This document shows, piece by piece, positions 1-6,627 of a stretch of 64,000 nucleotides of DNA. Source of the stretch: an uncultured Clostridia bacterium (GTDB taxonomy: Bacteria; Bacillota; Clostridia; Christensenellales; Borkfalkiaceae); the NCBI GenBank assembly GCA_947625095.1, contig CANQMX010000009.1:1-64000 (forward strand). Direction: 5' to 3'. Position 1 is the first letter of the stretch. The number at the start of each line of letters is the position of its first letter. The position numbers and the translations under genes were made by a program. The notes below the pieces were generated by a model, which was not told the origin of the DNA, searched no databases, and saw only the letters and a list, made by a program, of their open reading frames with translations.

Positions 1-290
1 TCCGTCACCTACGGTGACACCCACCCCTTGAGGGGTGGGCAAGATACACTCCGCCCCTGCGGGGCGTCGGTATGAGGAGGAGTAGCCGCCCGTCCGCAAA
101 GGCGGACAGGCGGCGGCCTTGGTATAAGGGATAAACCCGCAGGGCGGTAGGACACCCCTTCCGTCACCTACGGTGACACCCACCCCTTGAGGGGTGGGCA
201 AGATACACTCCGCCCCCGCGGGGCGTCGGTATGAGGAGGAGTAGCCGCCCGTCCGCAAAGGCGGACGGGCGGCGGGGAATATATGAGAAA
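1..290. repeat. Tandem composite hairpin repeat, two copies about 159 bp apart
   Basis: The block at about 1-117 is repeated almost exactly at 160-277. Each copy has, in order: a GTCACC-TACG-GTGAC hairpin, a CACCCC-TTGA-GGGGTG hairpin, the box GATACACTC, a short GC palindrome, the box TCGGTATGAGG, and a GCCGCCCGTCCGC...GCGGACGGGCGGC hairpin. The palindrome between the boxes has the same arms (CGCCCC/GGGGCG) but loop TGC in copy 1 and CGC in copy 2. I see no convincing gene in 1-457. Open frames here are short and composed of repeat sequence. Confidence 0.85.
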
Positions 291-297
291 GCAGGGG

Positions 298-388
298 GCG
301 AACTTCGTTTTTCGGGATTCTTCGCCGCCGCGCGCTCCCCCCCGCCTAAGCGGGGGCGGAGCGCGCGGCGGCTCAGAATGACGCGGGG
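298..388 (-). repeat. GTCATTCTGAGC-hairpin-GAAGAATCCC type intergenic repeat
   Basis: Read on the minus strand, it begins GCGTCATTCTGAGC, runs into a long GC stem (GCCGCCGCGCGCTCC pairing with GGAGCGCGCGGCGGC, with an inner CCCCGC/GCGGGG stem), and ends GAAGAATCCCGAAAAACG. The same ends with a different stem recur at about 50683-50720 and 51326-51410. From memory, similar GTCATTCTGAGC...GAAGAATC palindromes occur in many bacterial genomes, so this family is probably not new. Confidence 0.75.
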
Positions 389-414
389 AAAGAGTATGGG
401 CAGTATGAGAAAAA

Positions 415-440
415 AGCAAAAAATCCCGCGGGAGGCGGGA
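415..440 (-). terminator. Intrinsic terminator of the metallophosphoesterase gene
   Basis: On the minus strand TCCCGC-CTCCC-GCGGGA is followed by TTTTTTGCTTTTTT. It lies 18 nt past the stop of the upstream gene, so it fits as that gene's terminator. Confidence 0.7.
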
Positions 441-457
441 AAAGGGTGAGAAAAAAT

Positions 458-1153
458 TTACAGGATGCGGGTAAGGGTGAATTTCGTCTTGTCGCAGGAG
501 GTCAGAATGTACTCGATGCCCGCCTTTTCACACTTCAACGGGAAGTACCCCGCCCCGTGTAAGTGCCCGAATACCGCCTTGTTTACCCCGTTCTCCTCGA
601 AGAGCGCGGTGAAGAGCGTATCCTCCTTTTTCACGTTGAACGGCGGGTAGTGAATGAGCGCGATGAGCGTATCGCCCCCCTCGCGCACCTTTTCTACCTC
701 GTGGAAGGCGAGTTTGAAGCGCTCCGCCTCGCGGCGGTAGAGCGCCTCGTCGTGCTCGGTGTAGTCCGCGCTCCCCGGCACTGCCCAGCCGCGCGAACCC
801 GCTACAATGACGTTTCCGAACTTGACGCAGTCGTTTTGCAGAAAATAAAAGGTGTCGTCCGGCCGACGGGCGCGCACGCGAGAGATGGCGTTCCACCAAT
901 AGTCGTGATTGCCTCGGATGAATACCTTTTTGCCGCAAAGTGGCGCGAGAGAGGCGACATCGAACATCCCCTCTTCAAGCTTCATCCCCCACGACGTATC
1001 GCCGCCGATGAGCACCACGTCCTCCGCGGAGACCTTCTCCGCCCAATCCGCCTTGATTTTTTCGAAGTGCCCCTCCCAGCCCGTGCCGAATACATCCATC
1101 GGCTTATCCGTAAGCCCCGAAAGGTGCAGATCGCTGATCGCCCAGACCTTCAT
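458..1153 (-). CDS. Calcineurin-like metallophosphoesterase
   Basis: A 231-residue predicted cytoplasmic phosphoesterase. The dinuclear metal motifs are visible in order: DLHL near residue 8, GGDTSWG near 48, RGNHDYWW near 76, IHYPP near 166 and GHLHG near 194. This matches the predicted phosphohydrolase branch of the calcineurin-like superfamily; the substrate is not known. The open frame extends upstream, but the start is fixed at ATG 1153 because a consensus promoter has its -10 box ending 6 nt before that ATG, which predicts a leaderless mRNA and leaves no room for the extension. No Shine-Dalgarno sequence is present. It is followed by an intrinsic terminator, so it is probably monocistronic. 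Confidence 0.88.
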   Translation of the reverse strand: MKVWAISDLHLSGLTDKPMDVFGTGWEGHFEKIKADWAEKVSAEDVVLIGGDTSWGMKLEEGMFDVASLAPLCGKKVFIRGNHDYWWNAISRVRARRPDDTFYFLQNDCVKFGNVIVAGSRGWAVPGSADYTEHDEALYRREAERFKLAFHEVEKVREGGDTLIALIHYPPFNVKKEDTLFTALFEENGVNKAVFGHLHGAGYFPLKCEKAGIEYILTSCDKTKFTLTRIL

Positions 1154-1159
1154 GCAAAA

Positions 1160-1188
1160 ATTATAACACGCGCGCAAAAAAAATGCAA
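1160..1188 (-). promoter_or_regulatory. Promoter of the metallophosphoesterase, leaderless arrangement
   Basis: TTGCAT (1183-1188), a 17-nt spacer, and TATAAT (1160-1165). The ATG begins 6 nt after the -10 box, placing the predicted +1 at or within 1 nt of the start codon. Confidence 0.75.
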
Positions 1189-1224
1189 GCCGCATTGCGA
1201 CTTGCTTTTTTGCTTTTGGTGAGG

Positions 1225-1623
1225 TTACTTTTCTTGGGGCTGCTCTTGTTGGGATTGCTCTTGTTGGGGCTGCGCCTGCGCCTGCTTTGACGCCGCCAGC
1301 GCACGGTTCAACGCCCGCACCCACCGCCCTACAAAGAAGGCGTTGAGGCGGTAACTCTTTTCGTCCGTCGCGACGAGCATACTCCGCGTGAAAAAGGGCA
1401 CGCCGATGGCCTCGACCGAATAGATGTGCGGAAGCGGACATTCGAACGAGAGATACTCCCCCGTTTCAAGCTCCGCGCCGAAGAAAAAACGCGCGTCGGT
1501 GAGATAGGCGTCCCCCGCCACAAAATGACGGTATTCGCCCGTGACACAGTAGTCCATCATCCCCTTTTTGAGGAGCGTTTCGTGCGATTTGAGATGAAAA
1601 CGCGCTTGCTTGCCCTTGCTCAT
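1225..1623 (-). CDS. Small PH/GRAM-like hypothetical protein
   Basis: A 132-residue protein with no signal peptide. The central part is a beta-rich, PH/GRAM-like segment (DAYLTDARFFFGAE, then YSVEAIGVPFF, then SYRLNAFF). The last 25 residues are a low-complexity Gln/Glu tail (QAQPQQEQSQQEQPQEK). The fold assignment is a pattern impression, not a firm family match. The start at ATG 1623 is chosen over an upstream in-frame codon because a consensus promoter ends 6 nt before this ATG, again predicting a leaderless transcript. The gene is transcribed toward the metallophosphoesterase but has its own promoter. Confidence 0.7.
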   Translation of the reverse strand: MSKGKQARFHLKSHETLLKKGMMDYCVTGEYRHFVAGDAYLTDARFFFGAELETGEYLSFECPLPHIYSVEAIGVPFFTRSMLVATDEKSYRLNAFFVGRWVRALNRALAASKQAQAQPQQEQSQQEQPQEK

Positions 1624-1629
1624 ACCTCT

Positions 1630-1657
1630 ATTATAGCGCACGGCGGGGATTTGTCAA
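1630..1657 (-). promoter_or_regulatory. Consensus promoter, leaderless arrangement
   Basis: TTGACA (1652-1657), a 16-nt spacer, and TATAAT (1630-1635). ATG at 1623 follows after exactly 6 nt. Confidence 0.78.
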
Positions 1658-1762
1658 GAGGCGGGGCGGCGGTGCGGCGGGGCGGGGAGGATTTATAAAC
1701 AGGCGCGGCGGGGCTGCCGACGAAACCAAAAGAAATTTTTTGCGCGCGGCGCGCATTTGCGC

Positions 1763-1791
1763 TTGACAGCCGCCCCGCTATCGGGTATAAT
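1763..1791 (+). promoter_or_regulatory. Promoter of tRNA-Gly(CCC)
   Basis: TTGACA (1763-1768), a 17-nt spacer, and TATAAT (1786-1791), 11 nt before the tRNA. Confidence 0.8.
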
Positions 1792-1802
1792 AGGGGCAAG
1801 AT

Positions 1803-1877
1803 GCAGGAATCGCCTAGCGGTATGGCGTCAGCTTCCCAAGCTGATCCCGGCGGGTTCGACTCCCGTTTCCTGCTCCA
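1803..1877 (+). tRNA. tRNA-Gly (anticodon CCC)
   Basis: A full cloverleaf with acceptor GCAGGAA/TTCCTGC, anticodon stem TCAGC/GCTGA and loop TTCCCAA (anticodon CCC). The T arm is CGGG-TTCGACT-CCCG, and the terminal CCA is encoded. The last 16 nt also form the outer part of a perfect 30-bp inverted repeat with downstream sequence (see the terminator entry). Confidence 0.95.
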
Positions 1878-1925
1878 AAAGCGCCGCCCACAGACGTGGG
1901 CGGCGCTTTTGGAGCAGGAAACGGG
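1862..1925 (+). terminator. 30-bp perfect inverted repeat starting inside tRNA-Gly
   Basis: The arms at 1862-1891 and 1896-1925 are perfectly complementary, with loop AGAC. The inner 15 bp (AAAAGCGCCGCCCAC) would make an ordinary terminator stem ending in TTTT. The outer arm, however, is the tRNA 3' end, and its inverted copy follows the T run. A normal tRNA terminator does not copy the tRNA. Confidence 0.8.
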
Positions 1926-2000
1926 AGCACAAGCGTTCCGATTTTTTAAACAAAGTCCGATGAGCTGTAACGCGAAGTACTACCGTTTCCTATCCTTCTG

Positions 2001-2047
2001 CTCCAACAAAGACCCCCTCCGCTTGGCGGAGGGGGTCTTTGTTGGAG
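2001..2047 (+). repeat. Second tRNA-tail-like hairpin (22-bp perfect stem)
   Basis: CTCCAACAAAGACC... (2001-2022) pairs perfectly with 2026-2047 around loop TTG. It is preceded by CCGTTTCCTATCCTTCTG, which resembles the tRNA-Gly 3' end (CCCGTTTCCTGCTCCA) with an insertion. It therefore looks like a decayed second copy of the tRNA tail plus hairpin. No second tRNA body is recognisable in 1926-2000. Confidence 0.6.
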
Positions 2048-2114
2048 GGAAATGGGAGAACGAAGTTCGAGCGTTTCCCGAAATAGGAGGCAAAGCGGAC
2101 TGCGTTCGGGGAAA

Positions 2115-2167
2115 GATACACTCACGCGCGGCGCGCCCACAGGGCGCGCCGCGCGTTCGGTATGAGG
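2115..2167 (+). repeat. GATACACTC-stem-CGGTATGAGG repeat, copy with 14-bp stem
   Basis: The fixed left end GATACACTC is followed by ACGCGCGGCGCGCC, its inverted copy GGCGCGCCGCGCGT, and the fixed right end TCGGTATGAGG. Confidence 0.85.
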
Positions 2168-2411
2168 ATAGAACAGAGCCGCGTTTCGAGAACGGGGCGG
2201 GGGTGATTGAATTAACTGTTACGAATTCGGTATGAGGATAGAAGTCGCGTTCCGAGGATAAAGCAGGATGACCAAGTCAACCGTTACGATATCGGTATGA
2301 GGATAGAACAAGACCACGTTCCGAGGAGGAAATAAGTTGATCGAGTTACCCGTTGCAAATTCAGTACGGGGATATAACTAAGCAGCGTTTCGAAAACGGG
2401 GCGGGATGCCC
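2158..2411 (+). repeat. Degenerate tandem repeat, four units of 65-70 bp
   Basis: Units start at 2158, 2228, 2293 and 2362 with CGGTATGAGGATAGAA (degenerate as CAGTACGGGGATATAA in the last). Each continues with CGTTCCGAGGA-like and GTTACGAAT-like segments. The right-end box of the dispersed hairpin family starts each unit. The last unit runs toward the 3' end of the protease gene. No gene is seen in 1926-2438. Confidence 0.75.
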
Positions 2412-2438
2412 CTTCGGAATGAGGGAGGGGGCAATCCG

Positions 2439-3764
2439 TCAGACGCTGCGGAAGATGCTTGAGGCGGGCGTGCCGAAATGGTTGGGGTTGGATAAGACCC
2501 CCTTTAACTCCATCTGCGTGCCGCTGCGCGAGATGACAAGGTGCAACTCGTCGCCGAGGAACACCTTGAAGAGGAACGCCTCCCATGCGCAGGAGTGCGT
2601 GAACTGCGTCTCATTCAGTTTCTTGCCGCCGCGCACGACGTAACCCGAGATGAGCGTATCGCCCAGCCTGACGCCGAGAAATCCCAACGCGCCCGCGCTG
2701 ATATCCGCAACGTACAACTTCTCCGAGATATGTACCCTGCCCAGCGCCTCGTCGTACACGCCCTTGCTGCCCCCGACCTTTATCGATGCGCCGTCGTATA
2801 AAGGCGCGGCATTTCCGCCATTTGCGAGCGCGTTTTCCGCATACGCCGCCGCAAGTTCGATGGGAATGGCGTAGCCGACGCCGTCTACATCGTCGTTGTG
2901 ATCCCGCGCGTTGACGATGCCGACGAGTTCGCCCGCCGCGTTGAACAGCCCGCCGCCCGAATTGCCGTGGTTGACAGCCGCATCGATGCGGATCTCGGGA
3001 ATGGTGATGTTGCGGGTCTCATCCGCCGCCGCGACGGTTGCCCATTCCTCCTCGCGCGAGACGACGCCGAACGTGACCGCGATGTTGCGGTTCAAGGGAT
3101 TGCCGATGGCGTAGACGGACTCGCCCGCCATGACGCTGCTATCCGCCCCGATGGTTGCGGCGCGCGCATCGCTCATCTTCAAGAGGTCGCTGTTTTCCAC
3201 GCGCAGAATGGCGAGGTCATAATCCATCATTCCTCCGTAAAAGGTGGCGGGAATGGCGTCCTCCGCCGTCTCGTACCCATAGAGGCGGACGGTGATGTTC
3301 TGCGAGAGCGCCTTTTGCGAACTTGCGTAGAGCACATGATAGTTGGTGAGAATGTACGCGATGCCAGACACCTTATCGCACTTGTAGATGACGCCCGCGC
3401 CCAAACTCGACACAGTGGTGCCGCTCGTCGACGGGTAGCGCGCCGCCACGCTGACGACGGATAGAAGCGCGCGCTGGATGTAGGGGGTGGCGTCGGCCTC
3501 CACGTCGATCTGCTTCAAAAATTCAAAGTAACTGCCCGTGAAACTGCCGTCCTCCACCGCCTCATCGTACAGACGGCGGTAGATGGTTTCGGGCGTCTCC
3601 TGCTCCGAGAGCCATTCCCCCTCCGTGCCCGTATAGCCGTTTTGCACGGCGATATTGTAGGGATAATTTTGATCGGCGCGGACGCCGAACGACGAACAGC
3701 CCGCAAACATGGCTACCGCGGCGCACGCGATGACGATCGCCGCCGCCCTTTTCGCTCTTTTCAT
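2439..3764 (-). CDS. HtrA/DegP-like serine protease, lipoprotein
   Basis: A 441-residue secreted trypsin-like protease. The N-terminus has a basic region, a hydrophobic core and a lipobox (FAGC, Cys near residue 22), so it should be lipid-anchored outside the membrane. The triad is visible as His in ILTNYHVLYA, Asp in YDLAILRVE and Ser in NHGNSGGGLF. The C-terminal ~110 residues (LGVRLGDTLISG) look like one degenerate PDZ domain, one fewer than classic DegP. The start at ATG 3764 has GGAAGG upstream, whereas the longer frame has no support. The coding end abuts the tandem repeat island. Envelope protein quality control is the family role. Confidence 0.85.
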   Translation of the reverse strand: MKRAKRAAAIVIACAAVAMFAGCSSFGVRADQNYPYNIAVQNGYTGTEGEWLSEQETPETIYRRLYDEAVEDGSFTGSYFEFLKQIDVEADATPYIQRALLSVVSVAARYPSTSGTTVSSLGAGVIYKCDKVSGIAYILTNYHVLYASSQKALSQNITVRLYGYETAEDAIPATFYGGMMDYDLAILRVENSDLLKMSDARAATIGADSSVMAGESVYAIGNPLNRNIAVTFGVVSREEEWATVAAADETRNITIPEIRIDAAVNHGNSGGGLFNAAGELVGIVNARDHNDDVDGVGYAIPIELAAAYAENALANGGNAAPLYDGASIKVGGSKGVYDEALGRVHISEKLYVADISAGALGFLGVRLGDTLISGYVVRGGKKLNETQFTHSCAWEAFLFKVFLGDELHLVISRSGTQMELKGVLSNPNHFGTPASSIFRSV

Positions 3765-3792
3765 GCAACTACCTTCCGAACGATTTTTTTCT

Positions 3793-3821
3793 ATTATACC
3801 ACCCGCGCGCGCGAAAAACAA
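3793..3821 (-). promoter_or_regulatory. Promoter of the protease lipoprotein gene
   Basis: TTGTTT (3816-3821), a 17-nt spacer, and TATAAT (3793-3798), about 28 nt before ATG 3764. Unlike several neighbours, this gene therefore has a normal leader with a ribosome-binding site. Confidence 0.65.
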
Positions 3822-3879
3822 CAATTTTATGCGCGGATTTTTGGGGGCACTCTACTATGAAGAGGGGAAATCTGGGCGT

Positions 3880-4140
3880 CATGGGGAAAAGGGGGCGGGA
3901 AGAGAAACCTCCCCCTGCGTCCCCCTCCTTGGAAAGGCAGGGGATGGGGAAGCGGACTGCGTTGGGGGAAGATACACTCATTGCCGCCCGCCCGTTTTTA
4001 CGGGCGGGCAGCAATTCGGTATGAGGGGCGGCATTACACCCCTTCCGTCGCCTGCGACGACACCCACCCCTCAAGGGGTGGGCAAGATACACGCGCGTGC
4101 CGCCGCGGCTCTGCCGCGGCGGCACGCTCGGTATGAGGAC
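3880..4140 (+). repeat. Hairpin repeat island with two GATACAC...GGTATGAGG copies
   Basis: No gene is seen in 3822-4191. The copy at 3971-4026 has stem ATTGC + CGCCCGCCCG paired with CGGGCGGGCA + GCAAT. The copy at 4086-4138 has stem GCGTGCCGCCGCGGC paired with its inverse around TCT. Between them lies the two-hairpin module ending in ACCCCTCAAGGGGTGGGCAA. The stems are unrelated to each other; the boxes match. Confidence 0.82.
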
Positions 4141-4191
4141 GTGAGCGAAGCAAAAAAGAGCGGAAAATTGCTTTTCCGCTCCCCTGCGCTC

Positions 4192-4419
4192 TTATATACC
4201 GTCGGCATCTTGGACAAGCGTTTCAAAACTGTCTTTGCTTACGCCTGTGCGATCGCCGAACAGTCCTTATAATTTGTCGGCTTTCTTTACGGGTACTTTA
4301 TAGACGTTTTTATCGCTTGCGCCCGTGCGGTTGCCGAACAAATCTTACAAATCGTCGGCGAATTGGGTGGGCGTTTCAAAACCGTCTTCTCTTACACCCG
4401 TGCGATCGCCGAACAAGTC
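4192..4419 (-). repeat. Three further in-frame units of a stop-punctuated peptide repeat
   Basis: This continues the reading frame of the 29-residue gene at 4420-4509. The units are 75, 78 and 75 nt long, each ending in TAA at 4345-4347, 4267-4269 and 4192-4194. Translated between stops they read DLFGDRTGVREDGFETPTQ.., DLFGNRTGASDKNVYKVPVK.. and GLFGDRTGVSKDSFETLVQ... They share LFGxRTG and a terminal ADxL/ADGI. Frame is kept across all four units despite divergence and a 3-nt length change. I see no ribosome-binding site before the internal units. Whether they are translated is unknown. Confidence 0.75.
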
Positions 4420-4509
4420 TTACAAATCGTCGGCGTCTTGGGTGGGCGTTTCAAAACCGTCTTCGGTCACGCCCGTGTAACTGCCGAGCAGATCTTCCTT
4501 TGAGCGCAT
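4420..4509 (-). CDS. 29-residue acidic peptide, first unit of stop-punctuated repeat
   Basis: The start ATG 4509 has a strong ribosome-binding site (AGAGGGGAG, 7 nt away). The peptide is acidic and hydrophilic: MRSKEDLLGSYTGVTEDG, then FETPTQDADDL and TAA. There is no signal peptide or cysteine. It follows the small Cys-rich gene by 41 nt and is the third gene of the rubrerythrin transcript. From memory, small proteins with an LGSYTG...QDADDL pattern occur in other Clostridia, but I cannot name a family or function. The three following units repeat this sequence after each stop codon. Confidence 0.7.
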   Translation of the reverse strand: MRSKEDLLGSYTGVTEDGFETPTQDADDL

Positions 4510-4550
4510 ATTCGCTCCCCTCTTTAAGGTGGATTTCGGCTTGCGGTACA

Positions 4551-4664
4551 TCAGCCGCAGTCCTTTGCGTTCTTCCCGCAGCCCTTGCCGCAGTTCTTGG
4601 TACTCTGCGTGTTTTTGACGTTTTGCGTCTTGGTGGCGTTGGTCTTTCCTGTCGTCTTTTTCAT
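4551..4664 (-). CDS. 37-residue Cys-rich small protein
   Basis: The N-terminal half is basic and Thr/Asn/Lys-rich (MKKTTGKTNATKTQNVKNTQ). The C-terminal half carries three cysteines in a Gly/Lys context (NCGKGCGKNAKDCG), which could bind a metal or Fe-S cluster or form disulfides. The ATG (4664) overlaps the rubrerythrin stop as ATGA, and AAGGAGAATAT precedes it, so translation is probably coupled. The link to rubrerythrin suggests a role in oxidative or metal stress, but the function is unknown. It is too short for most gene callers. Confidence 0.75.
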   Translation of the reverse strand: MKKTTGKTNATKTQNVKNTQSTKNCGKGCGKNAKDCG

Positions 4665-5257
4665 ATATTCTCCTTCTTGTAGGGAAGGTGCAACTCCGCT
4701 TCACCCTGCGACGCGCCGCAGAGAGGACAGATGTTCCACGCCTCCTTCGCGGTGTGCATATATCCGCACTCTCCGCAGATCCAGAGCATGGGTCTTTCCG
4801 CCTTATAGAGGGAGCCATCCTTGAACGCCTCATGAAGATAGCCGAAAATGATCTTGTGATTTTCTTCTACCTTTGCAACCTGCCTGAATTTGAGCGCGAT
4901 TTGCCCAAACCCCTCTTCCTCGGCGACGCGTGCAAACGAGGGATACAGGTTCTCCGCTTCATCCTGCTCGTCGATCGCCGCAAAGCGCAAATTGTCCTCT
5001 ACCGTTCCCGCATGAAAGGGGTAACTTGCTTCGATGCGGATATCATCTTGGCTGCCTGCGTTGTTCAAGAGCGCCTCGAAAAATACCTTGGCGTGATTGG
5101 TTTCATTCTTCGCGATGGTGCGAATGGTATCCGCCAGAGCTTCGTAGCCCTGCTTCATCGCCGCCTTTGCCGTGAGTTGATAGCGCATCCCTGCCTGACA
5201 TTCCCCCGCAAATGCCCTTGCGAGATTGTGAAAGGTCTGCGTCTTGGTAAAGTCCAT
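4661..5257 (-). CDS. Rubrerythrin
   Basis: A 198-residue non-haem diiron peroxidase that reduces hydrogen peroxide in anaerobes. The ferritin-like four-helix domain spans about 1-150 (FAGECQAGMRYQLTAKAA and NETNHAKVFFEALL carry Glu/His ligands; KVEENHKIIFGYL is a later helix). The C-terminal rubredoxin-like domain has CGECGYMH ... CPLCGA, two CxxC pairs for one Fe. The start ATG 5257 has GGGAGGA 5-6 nt upstream; the longer frame is unsupported. It is the first gene of an operon with two tiny genes. It is divergent from the MarR-controlled redox operon, with 157 bp between starts. Confidence 0.93.
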   Translation of the reverse strand: MDFTKTQTFHNLARAFAGECQAGMRYQLTAKAAMKQGYEALADTIRTIAKNETNHAKVFFEALLNNAGSQDDIRIEASYPFHAGTVEDNLRFAAIDEQDEAENLYPSFARVAEEEGFGQIALKFRQVAKVEENHKIIFGYLHEAFKDGSLYKAERPMLWICGECGYMHTAKEAWNICPLCGASQGEAELHLPYKKENI

Positions 5258-5353
5258 GTTTGCTCCTCCCTTACGCCATCTATTTTGGGCGGACACGCTG
5301 CAAGATATACCCCCTTCCCCCGTGGAAAGAAAAGGAAATTTGCACGAAAACAC

Positions 5354-5394
5354 TTGACAGAAATACGAACTCGGATTATAATTAAAATACGAAA
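5354..5394 (+). promoter_or_regulatory. Promoter and candidate operator of the MarR operon
   Basis: TTGACA (5354-5359), a 17-nt spacer, and TATAAT (5377-5382). The sequence AATACGAAC or AATACGAAA occurs on both sides of the -10 box (about 5362-5370 and 5386-5394). This is a plausible binding site for the MarR protein encoded just downstream. The promoter is seen directly; the operator is inference. Confidence 0.7.
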
Positions 5395-5414
5395 CGGAAT
5401 TTTTGGGAAATCAT

Positions 5415-5855
5415 ATGGACGGGCGTACCTTTTTTAACGAATTCGGCAAACTTGTGTATCAAATCGACGGCGCGTACGAGGAATACGGGAAGCGCTGCAA
5501 TGTGGGTTCGCCCAATCTTTTATGGATCTTGTACGCCTTAAACGACGGGGCGCGGCACAGCCAAAAGCAAATTTGCGACGACTGGGCCATTCCACGCAGC
5601 ACGGCGAACACCATCATCAAGGATCTGGAGAGCAAGAATTATGTGGCGCTCTCGCAGATCAAGGGGGAGCGGCGGGAACTGCTTGTTTCGTTGACGGCGC
5701 GCGGAAAGGAGTACGCGGACGGAATTTTGGGCGACTTATACGAGCGCGAACGGGAAATTTTTGCGGGACTCAAAGACCCCGAGACGCTGCTTTTGGGATT
5801 GCGGGAATTGGCGGCGAAGTCGCAAATGATCGCCGCAAAAGGAGATAGAACATGA
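5415..5855 (+). CDS. MarR-family transcriptional regulator
   Basis: A 146-residue winged-helix regulator, normal MarR length. The recognition region is SQKQICDDWAIPRSTANTI (about residues 50-68). The wing follows in NYVALSQIKGERRELLVSLT, with dimerisation helices at both ends. ATG 5415 is preferred over an in-frame TTG 12 nt upstream, but the ribosome-binding site is weak for both. Its stop overlaps the flavodoxin ATG (ATGA). By family behaviour it probably represses its own operon and responds to a small or oxidising ligand. A single Cys (KRCNVG) lies near the N-terminus. Confidence 0.85.
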   Translation: MDGRTFFNEFGKLVYQIDGAYEEYGKRCNVGSPNLLWILYALNDGARHSQKQICDDWAIPRSTANTIIKDLESKNYVALSQIKGERRELLVSLTARGKEYADGILGDLYEREREIFAGLKDPETLLLGLRELAAKSQMIAAKGDRT

Positions 5856-6334
5856 GCAAGAAAATTTTGGTGGCGTATTTTTCGGCGGGCGGAACGACGG
5901 AGCGGGCGGCCGCATTGCTTGCAAAAGTTGCGGGCGCGGAACTCTTTGAGATAGAGCCGAAAGAGCCCTACACGGCGGCCGACCTTGATTGGACGAACAA
6001 GAAAAGCCGTTCGACTTTGGAGATGAACGACCCCGCCTCGCGACCCGAAATCAAGAGCCGAATCGCGGACATGGGTGGCTTTGACGTCGTCCTGGTGGGC
6101 TTCCCCATCTGGTGGTACACCGCGCCGACCATCATTAAGACCTTCCTTGAAAGTTACGACTTTGCGGGCAAGACCATAGCCCTGTTCGCGACGAGCGGCG
6201 GGAGCGGGCTGGGAAGGACGGAGAGCGAGCTTCGCCCGTGCGCGCCGAACGCCGTTTGGAAGGGCGGAAAACTTTTGAACGGCGCGAGCGAAGCCTCGCT
6301 CAAATCCTGGGTGGAGAGTTTGAAGGGGGAATGA
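5852..6334 (+). CDS. Cytoplasmic flavodoxin
   Basis: A 160-residue flavodoxin-like domain protein (Flavodoxin_4 type). The phosphate-binding loop is FSAGGTTERAA near residues 10-20. The FMN isoalloxazine loops are GFPIWWYTAPTI near 87 and FATSGGSGLGRTE near 117. There is no signal peptide, in contrast to the paralogue at 7104-7676, which shares FLESYDFAGKTI. It probably carries electrons for the oxidoreductases of the operon. It overlaps both neighbours by 4 nt, indicating translational coupling. Confidence 0.9.
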   Translation: MSKKILVAYFSAGGTTERAAALLAKVAGAELFEIEPKEPYTAADLDWTNKKSRSTLEMNDPASRPEIKSRIADMGGFDVVLVGFPIWWYTAPTIIKTFLESYDFAGKTIALFATSGGSGLGRTESELRPCAPNAVWKGGKLLNGASEASLKSWVESLKGE

Positions 6335-6627
6335 TGGCGCTGACGGTAAACATCTATTATACGGGCACGGACGGGAGCGCAAAAAAGTTTGCGGAGGAGA
6401 TGCTGGCGAACGGGCTTTCGGACAGGGTGCGCGCCGAGAAGGGAAATTTGCGGTACGAATATTTTTTGCCCATGGACGATCCCGAAACGGTGCTCCTCAT
6501 CGACGCGTGGGAGAATGAGGAAGCCCTCGACTTTCACCATAAAAGTTCCATGATGTCCGAGATCGCCGCCCTCCGGGAGAAATATCGCCTGAAAATGCGG
6601 GTGCAGAGATTTTATGAGGAGAAATGA
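6331..6627 (+). CDS. Antibiotic biosynthesis monooxygenase (ABM) domain protein
   Basis: A 98-residue, single ABM ferredoxin-like domain, the usual size for YgiN-type quinol monooxygenases. It opens with a beta strand (LTVNIYYTGTDG) and has the family's YEYFLPMDDPETVLLIDAW strand and EALDFHHKS helix start. Dimeric action on quinones or other aromatics is the family role; the substrate is unknown. Start ATG 6331 overlaps the flavodoxin stop (ATGA). An ATG 3 nt later is an equal alternative. Confidence 0.85.
   Translation: MMALTVNIYYTGTDGSAKKFAEEMLANGLSDRVRAEKGNLRYEYFLPMDDPETVLLIDAWENEEALDFHHKSSMMSEIAALREKYRLKMRVQRFYEEK

Noticed and set aside
1154-1441. N-terminal extension of the metallophosphoesterase
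   Set aside because: The promoter with its -10 box at 1160-1165 lies within the extension, and the family starts at MKVWAISDLHL.
2158-2411. Possible CRISPR array
   Set aside because: The conserved 15-nt part is short and degenerate, only four units exist, and the intervening sequence is also related between units.
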